A stretch of DNA of 64,000 nucleotides, from contig NZ_JAWMPX010000014.1 of assembly GCF_033101155.1 (NCBI RefSeq), positions 74,873-138,872 of the forward strand. The letters run 5' to 3'. Source of the stretch: Tropicimonas sp033101155. Its GTDB lineage: Bacteria; Pseudomonadota; Alphaproteobacteria; Rhodobacterales; Rhodobacteraceae. Numbering within the stretch: the first letter of the stretch is position 1; each line of letters starts with the position of its first letter. Positions 46,534 to 56,887 of the stretch are shown piece after piece. The notes under the pieces are model-generated. The model did no database searches and had not been told where the DNA came from. It was given only the letters and a program-made list of their open reading frames with translations. The position numbers were made by a program, and so were the translations under genes.

Positions 46534-47646
46534 TCAGCCCGCCTCTTCTGGCGGGATCAGGACGAAATTGCCAAAATGGGTCTTCTTGAGAAAATCCTGC
46601 TGGGCCTCGGCGATCCGCTCCAACGGGTATGTCGCGGCAAGGATCGGGCGGATCTCGCCGCGCTCAATATAGGAGACGAGATCGGGAAAGACCGGTGCGT
46701 CCCAGGCGGTGCAGCCGATCAGCGTGATATCCTTGAGATACATGTCGCGCATGTCGAGATCGACGATCGGTCCGGCAATCGCCCCCGAAGAGACGAGCCG
46801 TCCGCCGCGTTTCAACGCCTTGAGCATTTTCGGGAACCCCGCCCCGGCAACATTGTCGACCACGACATCGACCGACCCCGCGCCCAGCTCCGCCACAGGA
46901 TCCGCGCCACGCTCGATCACGATCTCCGCGCCAAGCCCGCGCAGCAAATCCGCTTTCTGTGCCGTCGTGATCGCGGCCACGCGTGCCCCGCGCCGCCGCG
47001 TCAGTTGCACGCTGGCTGACCCGACCCCGCCGGAGGCCCCCGCAACCAGAACCAGGTCGCCGGGAGCAACCCGCGCCCGGTGCAGCATGTTCTCCGCCGT
47101 ACCATAGGCGCAGGGGATCGTCGCCAGCTCGGCATCCGACCAGTCGCACTCGACAGCGAAGACCTCGCTGGCCGGCACGCGCACATATTCGGCGAAAGCG
47201 CCGTCGAAATCCGAGGCTATCCAGACATTCTCCAGATCGTCGAAGCCATTGGACCGCATGCAGGCGCGCACGAGGACCCGCTTGCCGATCAGCGCCGCGC
47301 CCGCGTCATCCGCCGAGGCGACGACGCGGCCGCAGCAATCCGTGCCCTGGATCAGCGGGAAAGGCGTCGCCGCGTTCCAGCCGCCATCGGATTTCTGCTC
47401 CGCCTTCGTCTCCTGAAGATCCGCCGCCTCCTCCGTGGCGCCGGTCACCGAGGCGGAATACCAGCCAAGCCGCGTGTTGATCTCGGTATTGTTCACTCCT
47501 GCCGCGAGCACCCGGATCAACACCTCGCCCGGCGCAGAGGCGGGCAGCGGCACGGCCCGGTAGTCAAGCTTGTCATAGCCACCGTTCCCGGTCGTGACGA
47601 CGGCCATCATCGTCCTGCCCGCACGCGCGGCCTGCTCCCAATCCAT
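46534..47646 (-). CDS. MDR-superfamily zinc-type alcohol dehydrogenase-like oxidoreductase
   Basis: 370 residues. GroES-like N-terminal domain (GEVLIRVLAAGVNNTEINTR) and Rossmann domain with VLVAGASGGVGSASVQL. The pattern is the quinone-reductase-like medium-chain family with an insertion at about 65-90; substrate unknown. Ends 13 bases from the MocR gene, convergent. GGGAG lies upstream of the ATG at 47646. Confidence 0.88.
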   Translation of the reverse strand: MDWEQAARAGRTMMAVVTTGNGGYDKLDYRAVPLPASAPGEVLIRVLAAGVNNTEINTRLGWYSASVTGATEEAADLQETKAEQKSDGGWNAATPFPLIQGTDCCGRVVASADDAGAALIGKRVLVRACMRSNGFDDLENVWIASDFDGAFAEYVRVPASEVFAVECDWSDAELATIPCAYGTAENMLHRARVAPGDLVLVAGASGGVGSASVQLTRRRGARVAAITTAQKADLLRGLGAEIVIERGADPVAELGAGSVDVVVDNVAGAGFPKMLKALKRGGRLVSSGAIAGPIVDLDMRDMYLKDITLIGCTAWDAPVFPDLVSYIERGEIRPILAATYPLERIAEAQQDFLKKTHFGNFVLIPPEEAG

Positions 47647-47852
47647 TGCCGATCACTCCCTGATCCGGTCTGTCCCGCCCCTTGCTAGCGCCTTCCGTCC
47701 GGCAAGGACAGCGCCCGCACAACGCGCGACAGGGACAGGAGGGGCCCGGACTGCCGGGGCGTCAGGCCGCGTCGGACCGCGCCCCTCCCGGGACGCGGCT
47801 ATCGCAATGCGCTCCATGCATTTTCAGGGCGCCTGGCGGGGCAGCGGCGCAC

Positions 47853-49436
47853 TCACTCCGAGATCAACGCGCCCGCGAGACCTTCCTCGATCAGCGCCAC
47901 GGTCTCATCGACGCCGTAAAGCGCGATGAACCCGCCGAAACGCGGCCCCTGGCTGGCCCCCATCAGCACTTCGTAGATTGCCTTGAACCAGTCGCGCAGC
48001 GGATCGAACTCATGTGCCTTGCCGACAGCGAAGACCACCGATTGCAGTTCCTCGGCATCGAGCCCGCCCTGCCAGGCGCGCAGACGTCCGGCGAGATCTT
48101 CCAGCGCCGCACGCTCCTTGTCGTCGGGCAGGCGGAAGGTCTTCTCCGGCTTCACGAAGTCATTGTAGTAGCGCACGGCAAAACCGGCCGCAGCGTCGAG
48201 TTGCGGGTGGGTTTCGGCGGTCGCCTCTGGCGCATAGCGGCGGATGAAGCCCCAGAGCGCGTCCTTCTCCTCGGCGCCGGCGACGGAGGCGAGGTTCAGC
48301 AGCATCGCAAAGCTGACCACCATATCCGAGGCCGGCGCATTATGGCCATGGACATGGAAGATCGGGTTGTTGAGCTTCGCTTTCGTGTCCTGATCGGGAT
48401 AGGCGCGCAGCTGTTGGTGATATTCGTCCACCGCCTTCGGGATGACGTCGAAATAGAGCCGCTTGGCCGTTTTCGGCTTGAGATACATGAAATAGCTCAA
48501 GGATTCCGGTGCGGCATAGGTCAGCCATTCCTCCATCGAGAGCCCGTTGCCCTTCGATTTCGATATCTTCTGGCCGTTCTCGTCGTTGAACAGCTCATAG
48601 GAGAGCGCCTCGGGCGGCGTCTTTCCAAGCGCCCGGCATATCTTCGAAGATTGCGTCACGGAATCGATCAGATCCTTGCCGGACATCTCGTAATCGACAC
48701 CAAGAGCGGCCCAACGCAACGCCCAGTCCGGCTTCCACTGCATCTTGACGTGGCCACCGGTTATCGGAACCTCCATCCGCTCGCCATCGGGCTCCTCATA
48801 GACGATCGTCCCGTTGGCGAGATTGCGCTCCAGCGTCGGCACTTGCAGGACGTGCCCCGTCTTCGGGCTGACCGGAAGGAAGGGCGAATAGGTCGCCTGA
48901 CGTTCCTTGCCCAGTGTCGGCAGCATGATCTCCATGATCTTGTCGAAGCGCTCCAGCGCCACCAGCAACATCTCGTCGAAACGCCCGGTGCGGTAATACT
49001 CGGTGGCCGAGGCGAACTCATACTCGAAGCCGAAACTGTCGAGGAAGGCGCAGAGGCGGGCATTGTTATGCTGGGCGAAACCCTCATGGGTGCCGAACGG
49101 GTCCGGCACATCGGTGAGCGGCAGCCCAAGATGCTGGCTGAGCATCTCCTGCTCCGGCAGGTTGCCGGGCACCTTGCGGAAGCCGTCCATATCGTCGGAG
49201 AAGGCGATGAGCCGGGTCGGGATATCCGACATCTGCTCGAAGGCGCGGCGCACCATCGTCGTGCGGGCGACCTCGCCGAACGTGCCGATATGGGGCAGGC
49301 CCGAGGGGCCGTATCCGGTCTGGAACAGCACGTAGCCCTTCTCCGGCGGCGCCTTCTGGTAGCGTTTCAACACCCGGCGGGCTTCCTCGAAGGGCCAGGC
49401 CTTGGACGACATCGCAAGCTCACGCAGTTCGGACAT
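47853..49436 (-). CDS. lysS: Lysyl-tRNA synthetase, class I
   Basis: Charges tRNA-Lys. 527 residues of the class I type found in archaea, spirochaetes and most alphaproteobacteria, unrelated to the class II enzyme of E. coli. Motifs: GLPHIGTFGEV (HIGH box) and KISKSKGNG (KMSKS). Start at 49436 (MSELRELAMSSKAWPF) fits the family; the open frame to 49643 continues into non-coding sequence. Confidence 0.96.
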   Translation of the reverse strand: MSELRELAMSSKAWPFEEARRVLKRYQKAPPEKGYVLFQTGYGPSGLPHIGTFGEVARTTMVRRAFEQMSDIPTRLIAFSDDMDGFRKVPGNLPEQEMLSQHLGLPLTDVPDPFGTHEGFAQHNNARLCAFLDSFGFEYEFASATEYYRTGRFDEMLLVALERFDKIMEIMLPTLGKERQATYSPFLPVSPKTGHVLQVPTLERNLANGTIVYEEPDGERMEVPITGGHVKMQWKPDWALRWAALGVDYEMSGKDLIDSVTQSSKICRALGKTPPEALSYELFNDENGQKISKSKGNGLSMEEWLTYAAPESLSYFMYLKPKTAKRLYFDVIPKAVDEYHQQLRAYPDQDTKAKLNNPIFHVHGHNAPASDMVVSFAMLLNLASVAGAEEKDALWGFIRRYAPEATAETHPQLDAAAGFAVRYYNDFVKPEKTFRLPDDKERAALEDLAGRLRAWQGGLDAEELQSVVFAVGKAHEFDPLRDWFKAIYEVLMGASQGPRFGGFIALYGVDETVALIEEGLAGALISE

Positions 49437-49579
49437 AGAAACGGTCTTTCTCTTCAGGGTCGCGGCTCCATGCCGCGCAAAACCGTCCCGACTTGTGGCC
49501 GGGACGCGCCACTCCCTATTGCGGGGGGGCGCGCAGGTCAATAAATCTGCTGCATAGCAATGCCCGACAGGAGCCGAAG

Positions 49580-50002
49580 ATGCCGCAGGACCCCCAACCG
49601 CTTTCGCCGCAGGACGCGCTTGTCGCGACCATGATCGCCACATCGGTCTCCGACGAGGATATCCGCACCTCCGAGCTGGTCACGATCGAGCGGATCGTGA
49701 ACCACCTCCCGGTTTTCGCGGATTACGATGTCGACCATATCCGGACCATGGCCACCATGGTGTTCGACCTCTTCGAGGAAGAGGACGGGATCGACGCGCT
49801 GTTCGGCCTTGTCGACGAAGCGCTGCCCGAGCACCTGCACGAGACGGCCTATGCGCTGTGCTGCGACGTGGCCGCGGCCGATGGACGGCTGACCGAGGAG
49901 GAGCTGCGCATGCTTCAGGAAATGCGCTACCAACTCGACATCCCACGCCTCAACGCCGCCGCCATCGAGCGCGGCGCCCGCGCCAGGCATCTGACGGTCT
50001 GA
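49580..50002 (+). CDS. TerB-like (tellurite-resistance/DUF533-type) helical protein
   Basis: 140 residues, all-helical, acidic. Two TerB-like metal-binding half motifs are seen: ATSVSDEDIRTSELVTIERI and AAADGRLTEEELRMLQEM. AGGAG precedes the ATG. Function unknown; common in Rhodobacteraceae near housekeeping genes. Beyond its stop the gene-poor decayed region begins. Confidence 0.85.
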   Translation: MPQDPQPLSPQDALVATMIATSVSDEDIRTSELVTIERIVNHLPVFADYDVDHIRTMATMVFDLFEEEDGIDALFGLVDEALPEHLHETAYALCCDVAAADGRLTEEELRMLQEMRYQLDIPRLNAAAIERGARARHLTV

Positions 50003-51204
50003 ACCGCCTGAACCTCGCTCCGGGGCCGCAGGCCCCGCGCCGCGCCAGCGGCGCCACCGCCGCTCGGTCCGAGATGGGCCGGGACCGCGAAGCGGTCCGG
50101 GTCCGTCGAGGACCGGCGCCGCGCCGCCCGGTCGACGGGAGACATGACCAGCACCGCAGCCTCCCGCCGATCGACCAGATTTGCACTATGCCGACCGACA
50201 GACGGGCCCTCAAAGGGTTGAAAGCGCACAGCTTCGGCCTGATTTCTCGACCAGGCAACGTGACGGATGGAACAGTAACTCATGAGAAAGCAGGTTGCGC
50301 AACTGGAGCTTCGGCAAATGGAAGGCACCATCGCCGGCGTCTCGGTTTCGGTTCCGTTCAGCCGATCGGTTCCGGATAGATTTACCGGATGCGTCAGCGA
50401 CGGCGGTCGCAGCCATAGGCACCGATGAATGTAGCGCAAAGCGGGGTCGTTGCGTGGATCAACCTCGACCACCCGCCCGAAGAGCCACGAAGAAAGGCTC
50501 TGCCTCACGTGTCACGCTCCGTCTCCAGGACCTTGATACACGTGACCGGCACCCATACGCCGTTTCGCCCCGACAAGGGTGCCTTCGAACTGGCTGTCCA
50601 GGCAAGACCTTCAGAAACCTGAACCACAGGCACTGAGCAAATGCCCTTGCTCGATGTAACGACACGAAACAGAGCGCCCCACCCAGATCCGCAGATCGGC
50701 ACGTTCTGTGCATCGGTGTTCGAATTGATACCGTGAACTGGTGCCGACAGCCTCGACATTGATACCATCCGGGGCGCGCATTGGGGCACTATCGTCCCGG
50801 CAACCGGTTCATCCTCTCGATGAACCACCCTGTTTGTTCCTCCGATTGTCCGAGATCGACTTCAGCACCACGATCCCTTCTCTCCTCGCAAAGGCCGCAA
50901 AGCCAAACGGTCAGTCATGGCCAGATTGAAGCTCCTCCAAGTGCAAAACATCGTGTCGTGAGAACCAAAAAACACGCAGGGCCAGAAAAGCACGCAGGGA
51001 TAGTGTCGTCAGATCGCGTTCCATTCGGGTTTTCATGGACGGGCGCCGGTCCTTGCCGGTCCCGTTGCTGCTCAGGGTCCCGCCCCTCGTCGCGCGTGCC
51101 ATCGCACCGACCGGCGCCGCCGCGCACTCCATATCGACAGGGGCAAGAGCCGTGAACTGATACTCCGCGCCATGAGCGTCACATCGCCAGCGGCGCAAAT
51201 TCTT
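50003..51204. other. Gene-poor block, probable decayed DNA
   Basis: 1.2 kb without a recognisable gene. Composition is less GC-rich than the neighbours, mainly between 50640 and 51010. A pair of short frames (50281-50427 and 50425-50622) overlap by ATGA but have no family resemblance and atypical codons. No transposase, integrase or terminal repeats were seen. It adjoins the truncated 3' end of the cyclase pseudogene. Confidence 0.55.
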
Positions 51205-53259
51205 TCATCCGATCCGGTATCGCGGCATAAAACCCTTCAAGCCCCGGCTCAATCCGCGCGCCGAGATCCCGGCATTGCGCCAGCTCGCCCCGGCCGCACG
51301 CCCCCTGGACAATTTCTCCAGAAGCTCCTCATGCGCAACCGCCAGCGCCTTGAACGCCGTGCTCGCCGCCATCTCCGCATCGCCCAACTCCACAAAGAGC
51401 GCCCCGCGTTCGGAGACACCTTTCAGCACCGGCGCCCCGGCCAGCAGCAGCGCCAGCCGGTCGCCGATCGCCCGCGCCATCGGCGCGGAAATGGCAATAT
51501 CTTAGCGCAACCGCCGGCAGTGGGCCTCGATCCGCACCGCCATGTTCGCCGGTGTGCCGATGACCGTGGAATTGAAGCGCTGCCGCGATCCGGTATTTCC
51601 GACGCAAACCCGCCCGACAGCACAACCCACAGCCATGCCGACCGGTGCGCGCTCCGCCATCTGCGGCGCGGCATTGAAAGCGGCGCGTTCTAGAAAGCCA
51701 TGATCGCGTCACCGATAAACTTGTCGATCGTGCCGTGCCGGGCAAGGATCTCGCCGCCCTGCCGAGTGAAGGGCTCGTTGAGCAGCGCCACCAAAGCCTG
51801 CGGCGCCAACGTCTCGCTCAGCGGCTTGGAATCGCGAATATCGGAGAAGAGCACCGTCACCCCGCGCTTGCAGCCACCCAGCTCAAGCCGGTGCCCCCCG
51901 CCTCGATCTGGCGGAGCAATTCGGGGGACGGCGTAGTAAGAAAAGGAGCGCCGGATGCGGCAGCGGTCGCGGTCGAGCACGAGGAAGCGACAGGCCAGCA
52001 ATAGGCCGAAATTCATCGCTCCGCCCAGCAGCGGGAAGCTGGCATCAACCAGGATGCCGGAATGACGAAAGGCACCCCAGCTTGCGCCGAGAATGATCGG
52101 CACCGGCGCGAAGCCGGCGAGAAGTCCCCGCACCGAACCGCCCTGCGTCAGCGCAAGGCTGGCCCCCTAACCGAGCGCGACAAAGGCCAACAGCTCCAGC
52201 CCGGCGATGAAGCCGTCGCGCCGCAACGTCTCGCCGAGCAGGATCTGCTCGACAATCTGGGCATGGATCGAGCCCCCCGGCCCACGTTCGCCCAGCGCGG
52301 TGGTCCGAATATCGAGCAACTCGGCCGCCGATGTGCCGACAAACACGATGCGCCCCTCGAGGCGCGGCCGCAGTGCCGTTTCCCGTGTCGCGAAGCTCGC
52401 CTCGTCGCTCACCAGATCAGCTGCGGAGACATAAAGCGCTGGATCGTCACGCCGGTAGCGCATCCAGAGCGCGCCAATGGCGTCGATCGGGGCCGCAAGG
52501 GCGCCGATGCCGCGAAACTGCACCACACCCCGCACGCCGGGCACGCCATCGAGGATAATCGTGTTCTGCCCCATGGCCAGCCGGAGCGCCTCGACGGCCA
52601 GCCCCGGCAACGGATCGGAGGGCGTCTGCCAGAGAAGCGGGACCTTGCGGACCACGCCCGACGCCGCGCCGGGCGCAACATCGGTGCTGCCAATCCCGGC
52701 TGCGGCCTTGCCCAGCGGCGGCGCCAGTGGCGTGGTGACGACAAGCCGAGAAAGCCCCGTGCCCGGCGCGTCGCCAATCTCGACCATCCCGGATTTCCGC
52801 AGCTGGTCGTTCCCCGCCCCCGCGCATAGCCACGCCCAGCCCCCCCGGCCTTCCATGGAAGCGGCAAAACGGGCGTCTTTGTCGAATTCGGACGCTGTGG
52901 CGCTGCGTCGGAAGGCACCGGCCAGCGCCGGATCCCGGGCGAGGTTTGCCGGAGAATAGCGGTCGGGTTCAGCGAAGAGTGGATCGAACGCCAAGACGCG
53001 CCCACCAAGCGCGTCCAGCCGGTCCAGCCGGTCCAGCAGAGTGGCGAAGCGGCTGCGTGGCCAGCGAAGCCGCGTCAATATCGACCACGCGCACAGACAG
53101 ATCGGAGGACGCGCGCTGTTGCAGCTGGTCAAAAAAACTCAACCGAAGCGCGCGTAGCGGTGCAGGATCGGCCAGTCGCAGCCCTGCCCTCAGCAGCACG
53201 AGCACCAGCCCCAGCAGAAATAACAGCCTGCCCTTGCCGATCACGGCGGCCCGGCTCAT
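51205..53259 (-). pseudogene. Class III adenylate/guanylate cyclase with CHASE2 domain, degraded
   Basis: Order of recognisable parts: N-terminal membrane anchor (residues after MSRAAVIGKG), CHASE2 sensor (GGRVLAFDPLFAEPDRYSP through GRIVFVGTSAAELLDIRT), two or three membrane helices, then a class III cyclase (VTVLFSDIRDSKPLSE, GGEILARHGTIDKFIGDAIMAF). Lesions: frameshift near 53050-53070, TAG at 52169-52167 in the first membrane helix after CHASE2, TAG at 51692-51690 where the family has Trp (IMAF-stop-NAP), a deletion/frameshift just after, and TAA at 51504-51502. It follows the FecR-like pseudogene by 12 bases, so they were an operon. Confidence 0.9.
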
Positions 53260-53271
53260 GAACTTGCCCGA

Positions 53272-54170
53272 TCACAGCGGGAAAAAACGGTTGTCCCCCG
53301 TGTCAGGCGGCGGGGCTTCCTCCGTTTCCGGTTCCGCCTCGATCTCGACCACAGGCTTCGGCGCCGCGTCTGGTTCGGAGGACGATGTCGGCACTGGCGC
53401 GGGCGCCGGGGCCGCGGCCGGCGCGGGGCTCTCGGTTTCACGGCTCTCGCTGCGTTCAGGTCGCGGCTGGTTGCCGTTCCGGCTGTCCAGCGGCACCGCC
53501 GAGAAACGGGTGCGGGACTGACCGGTTCCGAAGCGGCAGGCCGACAGGTCGAGACGGAAGGCCCGGTTGAGCACCGTTTGGGAGACCAGAAAGGGGAAAC
53601 CGTCACTCAACGCAGTGGCCACCCCGCCGCTCGGCGGGCTCAGAAGCGGCTGACACCCTGCGACCCCGTCGGCACAGGCGCCCCCCGCACACATCCAGAC
53701 AATACCCTCGAGCGCCACCATGATCGCGCGGCGGCGCTCCACATGGACATCGAACGCCTTGCCGCGCGCACCCAAGCGTCGCGGTCGGAGAGCGCACCGA
53801 ATAGGCGCTGTTGGCGCGATGTCCGGAGATGAAGCGGAAGCGGCCCGAGACCGCACCGACGGTAAAATCGCTCGCACGGTTGCCCCGCATAAGCACATGT
53901 TCCACAAAGAGTCGGGATTTCGACCCGACCACGATTTTCGTGCCGTCCGGGAAGACAATCTGCACGCTTCCCGTCGCCCCGGTCTGGATCACGTCGCCCT
54001 GCTTGCTGCTCATGCCACGGAAGAGCCTGACCTCTTCCCCGCCGGAGCTCAGGAAGGCGGATCACCTGACATCCACCACTTTTTCGATCGTCGCACTCGC
54101 TGCGCTTGCCAACATGACAGCCGTCCAAAAAACGGCCGCGGCCAGACTGCGTCCAAAAAAACTGTTTCAT
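53272..54170 (-). pseudogene. FecR-domain secreted protein, degraded
   Basis: Original product: signal peptide, FecR domain (GDVIQTGATGSVQIVFPDGT, then SAYSVRSPTATLG), and a Pro/Ala/Glu-rich C-terminus. Lesions: a homopolymer of seven T (54161-54155, minus strand) where six would read into a good signal peptide (LAAAVFWTAVMLASAASA); TGA at 54064-54062 in the resulting frame; and a frameshift near 53761-53775, after which the frame continues (KAFDVHVERRRAIMVALEG) to the stop at 53272. FecR-plus-CHASE2-cyclase pairs are a known alphaproteobacterial arrangement. Confidence 0.85.
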
Positions 54171-54333
54171 AATCCTGTTCCTGGCGACAGGCCGCATGGG
54201 AAAGGGAATTCTCTCCACGAACCGCCGCAATTCGTTTCAAAGTTTCATAGACAAACGTACTGCAATGGCGGCACGCTGACCAATCCCGCGGCGGGTCGGC
54301 AAGGGATTTGTGCACCCCCCCCCGCCCGGCCCG

Positions 54334-56538
54334 TCAGCGCGACACGGCATGCAGAAGGGCAGTGGTCCGGGCCAGGCGATGCGCCAGCAGGGAGGCAATT
54401 TGCGCGCTCATCTCCAAAGCCATATCCGCGTCGAATGCCTGTAGCGCCGCGAGTTCGGCGCGGGTGACGACGCGGAGAATACAGTCCGTCTCGGCGATGA
54501 TGGAGGCGGTGCGCAGACCACCGGTGACGAGGCCGATCTCGCCGACCACGGCGCCAGGCAGGAAGGTCGCGACCCGCATGGCCGGATGCTCTCCTTCGCG
54601 CATCGTGGCATAGAGCCGTCCGGCATCGAGGACAAGGAGGCTGTCTGCCTCCGCACCCATCTCGAAGATCCGGGTTCCGGCGGCGACCTCATGAGACTGA
54701 AAATCGACCGGTGCTCCGGCGGCCCCGATCCGGTCCAGCAGGGTGCGGAAACCGGCCTCGAAGGCGTCCAACTCCTCGACCGCGTCGGCCTCCTCGGCCA
54801 TGGACCGGTTCAACGCCTCCTCTTCCAGCGCGATCAACGCGCCATCCAGCGTCGGGAAGATGACGACATCGCCATGTTCAACGCCGCGCAGCATTGCGTC
54901 GGCCCGCTCCGTCTCAAGCCCTGTGAAGATGACGTCGACACCGTTCCGCCGGGCCTGCCGCGCCAACCGGTCGAACATGAAGATGGCGGAGACATCGACC
55001 CCTTGCACCCGGCTCAGGTCCAGCACGAGATGGCGCACCCGCTCACCGACGGAGAGGCGCTCCTCCAGCGCGCGATGCACCTTCGAATAGAGCGTGTTGG
55101 CGGTGCCGAAGAACATGTAACCCTGGGCCTCGAAGATCAGCGTCTCCCCCCCGCGCGCGACGAGGCGGCGCGTGGCCTCTTCGGAGCGTTCGGTCGAGGA
55201 GAGCCGCACCGCCCCTGTCACCGCGCTGCGCAACACGGGCAGGCGCGCATAAGCGATGGTAAAGCGCAGCGAGGCGACGACAATGCCGGTCAGCACCGCC
55301 CAGACGAAACCGGCCAGCAAGGTCACGACGAGGATCAGCAGCACGATCAGGAAATCGTAGCGCGGCAGACGTGCGCGCTCGACAACCAGCCAGCGATGCA
55401 GGAAGCCGAGCCCGAGATAGGCCAGCAGCAACGAGAAAAGGCTGCGCGGCAGCAGATTCAGCAGCTCCGCACCGGCAACCATGACCCCGAGAACCACAGC
55501 CGTGTAAACGACCGGCACGATGCGGCGCGTTCGGTCCGGCAGGCCGGCGGAGAGCTGGGTCAGGATCGTGGATTGGTAGCAAACCAGGCCGCCGCCGAGA
55601 CCGGCCAGAAGATTGGCAAGCCCGGCATGACGCAGCTCGCCATCGGGGTCGATCGGCTCGCCGGTGGAGAACTCGATTGCCGAGAGATTCAGCAGCGCGC
55701 CGAGCGCGGCCAGGATCGCCGCCGCGCCGATCAGCGGGTATTGCGCCACGAGCAGGTCCCAGTCGACGCGGGCCAGGACCTCGGGCGAGAGCGACCATGT
55801 CCAGCCGCCCGGTGCCGCCTCCACCTCCAGCAGGATCCCGGCATCGCGCGCCGCCTCCAGGCTCATCCCGGTCCAGGCCAGCCCGCCATAGACCGCCGCC
55901 GACAACAGCACCGAGCCGCAGATCACCGTGGCGTTGGTGCCAAACCGCGGCTCCACCACCAGCATCAGCACTGCCAGCAGCACCGGCGCCAACCAGTGCG
56001 GCAGCGCCTCGGGCGCGAGGTAGGCTTCGAGCCCGGACAGGTCGCCAACTCCGAACTGGACGGCGCGCAGGACAAGCAGGCAACCGGTGGCGGCAAGGAA
56101 GCCACCGACCACCGGATAGGGCACGGATTTTACCACCTGCCCCAGTCGCGCCAGCCCGATCAGCAGCATCAGCGCCCCGGTCGCCAGCGCTGTCACCACG
56201 ACCAGCACCATCACCGTGGCCACCGCCACCTCCTGCGTTGGCGCGCTCGCATCCCCGGAGATCTTCGCCGCGGCCAGACCGAGCACCACGGCGACAACAC
56301 TCTGCGTCTGCCACAGCGTTCCGGCGAAATGCCGACGCGCCAGTGCGGCCAACGCCGCGACCAGCGTTCCAAGCAGCGCCAGACGCATTGCATCACCTGC
56401 CGCCATCGATAGCGGGCCGGCAAAGATGATATAGGCGAAGGAGACGGCAAACAGGCTGGAAAGCGTCCCGGCCAGAAGACCGACACCGATCTCGGCGGGA
56501 CCTGTCGCCGTCAGGCGGTGACTGTTGGCAAGCGTCAT
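54334..56538 (-). CDS. SulP transporter fused to STAS and cyclic-nucleotide-binding domains
   Basis: 734 residues. Membrane SulP part (about 10-430, about 12 helices), STAS domain (about 455-560, with VLDLSRVQGVDVSAIFMFDRL) and a C-terminal Crp-like cNMP-binding domain (about 610-720; EMGAEADSLLVLDAGRLYATMREGE, FLPGAVVGEIGLVTGGLRTASI). Predicted anion (sulfate/bicarbonate-type) transport or sensing gated by cAMP or cGMP. No frame lesions are visible. Start at 56538 (MTLANSH) chosen as the first Met before the hydrophobic core; no strong ribosome site. The neighbouring cyclase is dead. Confidence 0.88.
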   Translation of the reverse strand: MTLANSHRLTATGPAEIGVGLLAGTLSSLFAVSFAYIIFAGPLSMAAGDAMRLALLGTLVAALAALARRHFAGTLWQTQSVVAVVLGLAAAKISGDASAPTQEVAVATVMVLVVVTALATGALMLLIGLARLGQVVKSVPYPVVGGFLAATGCLLVLRAVQFGVGDLSGLEAYLAPEALPHWLAPVLLAVLMLVVEPRFGTNATVICGSVLLSAAVYGGLAWTGMSLEAARDAGILLEVEAAPGGWTWSLSPEVLARVDWDLLVAQYPLIGAAAILAALGALLNLSAIEFSTGEPIDPDGELRHAGLANLLAGLGGGLVCYQSTILTQLSAGLPDRTRRIVPVVYTAVVLGVMVAGAELLNLLPRSLFSLLLAYLGLGFLHRWLVVERARLPRYDFLIVLLILVVTLLAGFVWAVLTGIVVASLRFTIAYARLPVLRSAVTGAVRLSSTERSEEATRRLVARGGETLIFEAQGYMFFGTANTLYSKVHRALEERLSVGERVRHLVLDLSRVQGVDVSAIFMFDRLARQARRNGVDVIFTGLETERADAMLRGVEHGDVVIFPTLDGALIALEEEALNRSMAEEADAVEELDAFEAGFRTLLDRIGAAGAPVDFQSHEVAAGTRIFEMGAEADSLLVLDAGRLYATMREGEHPAMRVATFLPGAVVGEIGLVTGGLRTASIIAETDCILRVVTRAELAALQAFDADMALEMSAQIASLLAHRLARTTALLHAVSR

Positions 56539-56887
56539 ATAAAATCTTGGTGAGAGCTGGATACTTTCCCGTCTAGCGGCCGAGATCGTTTCCGGCAAGG
56601 AGGAGGTTCCACCGCAGCCCGCCCGCCGAACCAACCCTGCCGCGCCAGCCCCGTCGCCGCCTGGCCCTTTCGGGACGGATGATTGCGAGCCGGGGCAAGA
56701 GGATCCCACCGGACACGGCCCGACACGCTCCAACCCCATTAATTGTATTGGAAATGCGCCCCCTCCATGTCGTACCCGGCAATCAAACAAGGGCATTAGC
56801 CGGTCGAGATCGAGCGGTGCGTTCAATACGAGTGTCTGCAAGCATGCCGTCCGCGGCAGCGTTGGCGTTGGCGTGGCGAGACCGAAA
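56539..56887. other. Intergenic region upstream of SulP and adhesin remnant
   Basis: About 350 bases, no gene recognised. A frame open through the region is not supported by composition or ribosome site. An AT-rich spot (TTAATTGTATTGGAAAT, 56738-56754) may be an old promoter. Confidence 0.45.

Noticed and set aside
50281..50622. Two short overlapping frames (48 and 65 residues) in the gene-poor block
   Set aside because: ATGA overlap is suggestive, but there is no family resemblance, and codon use differs from real genes here; kept only as part of the block.
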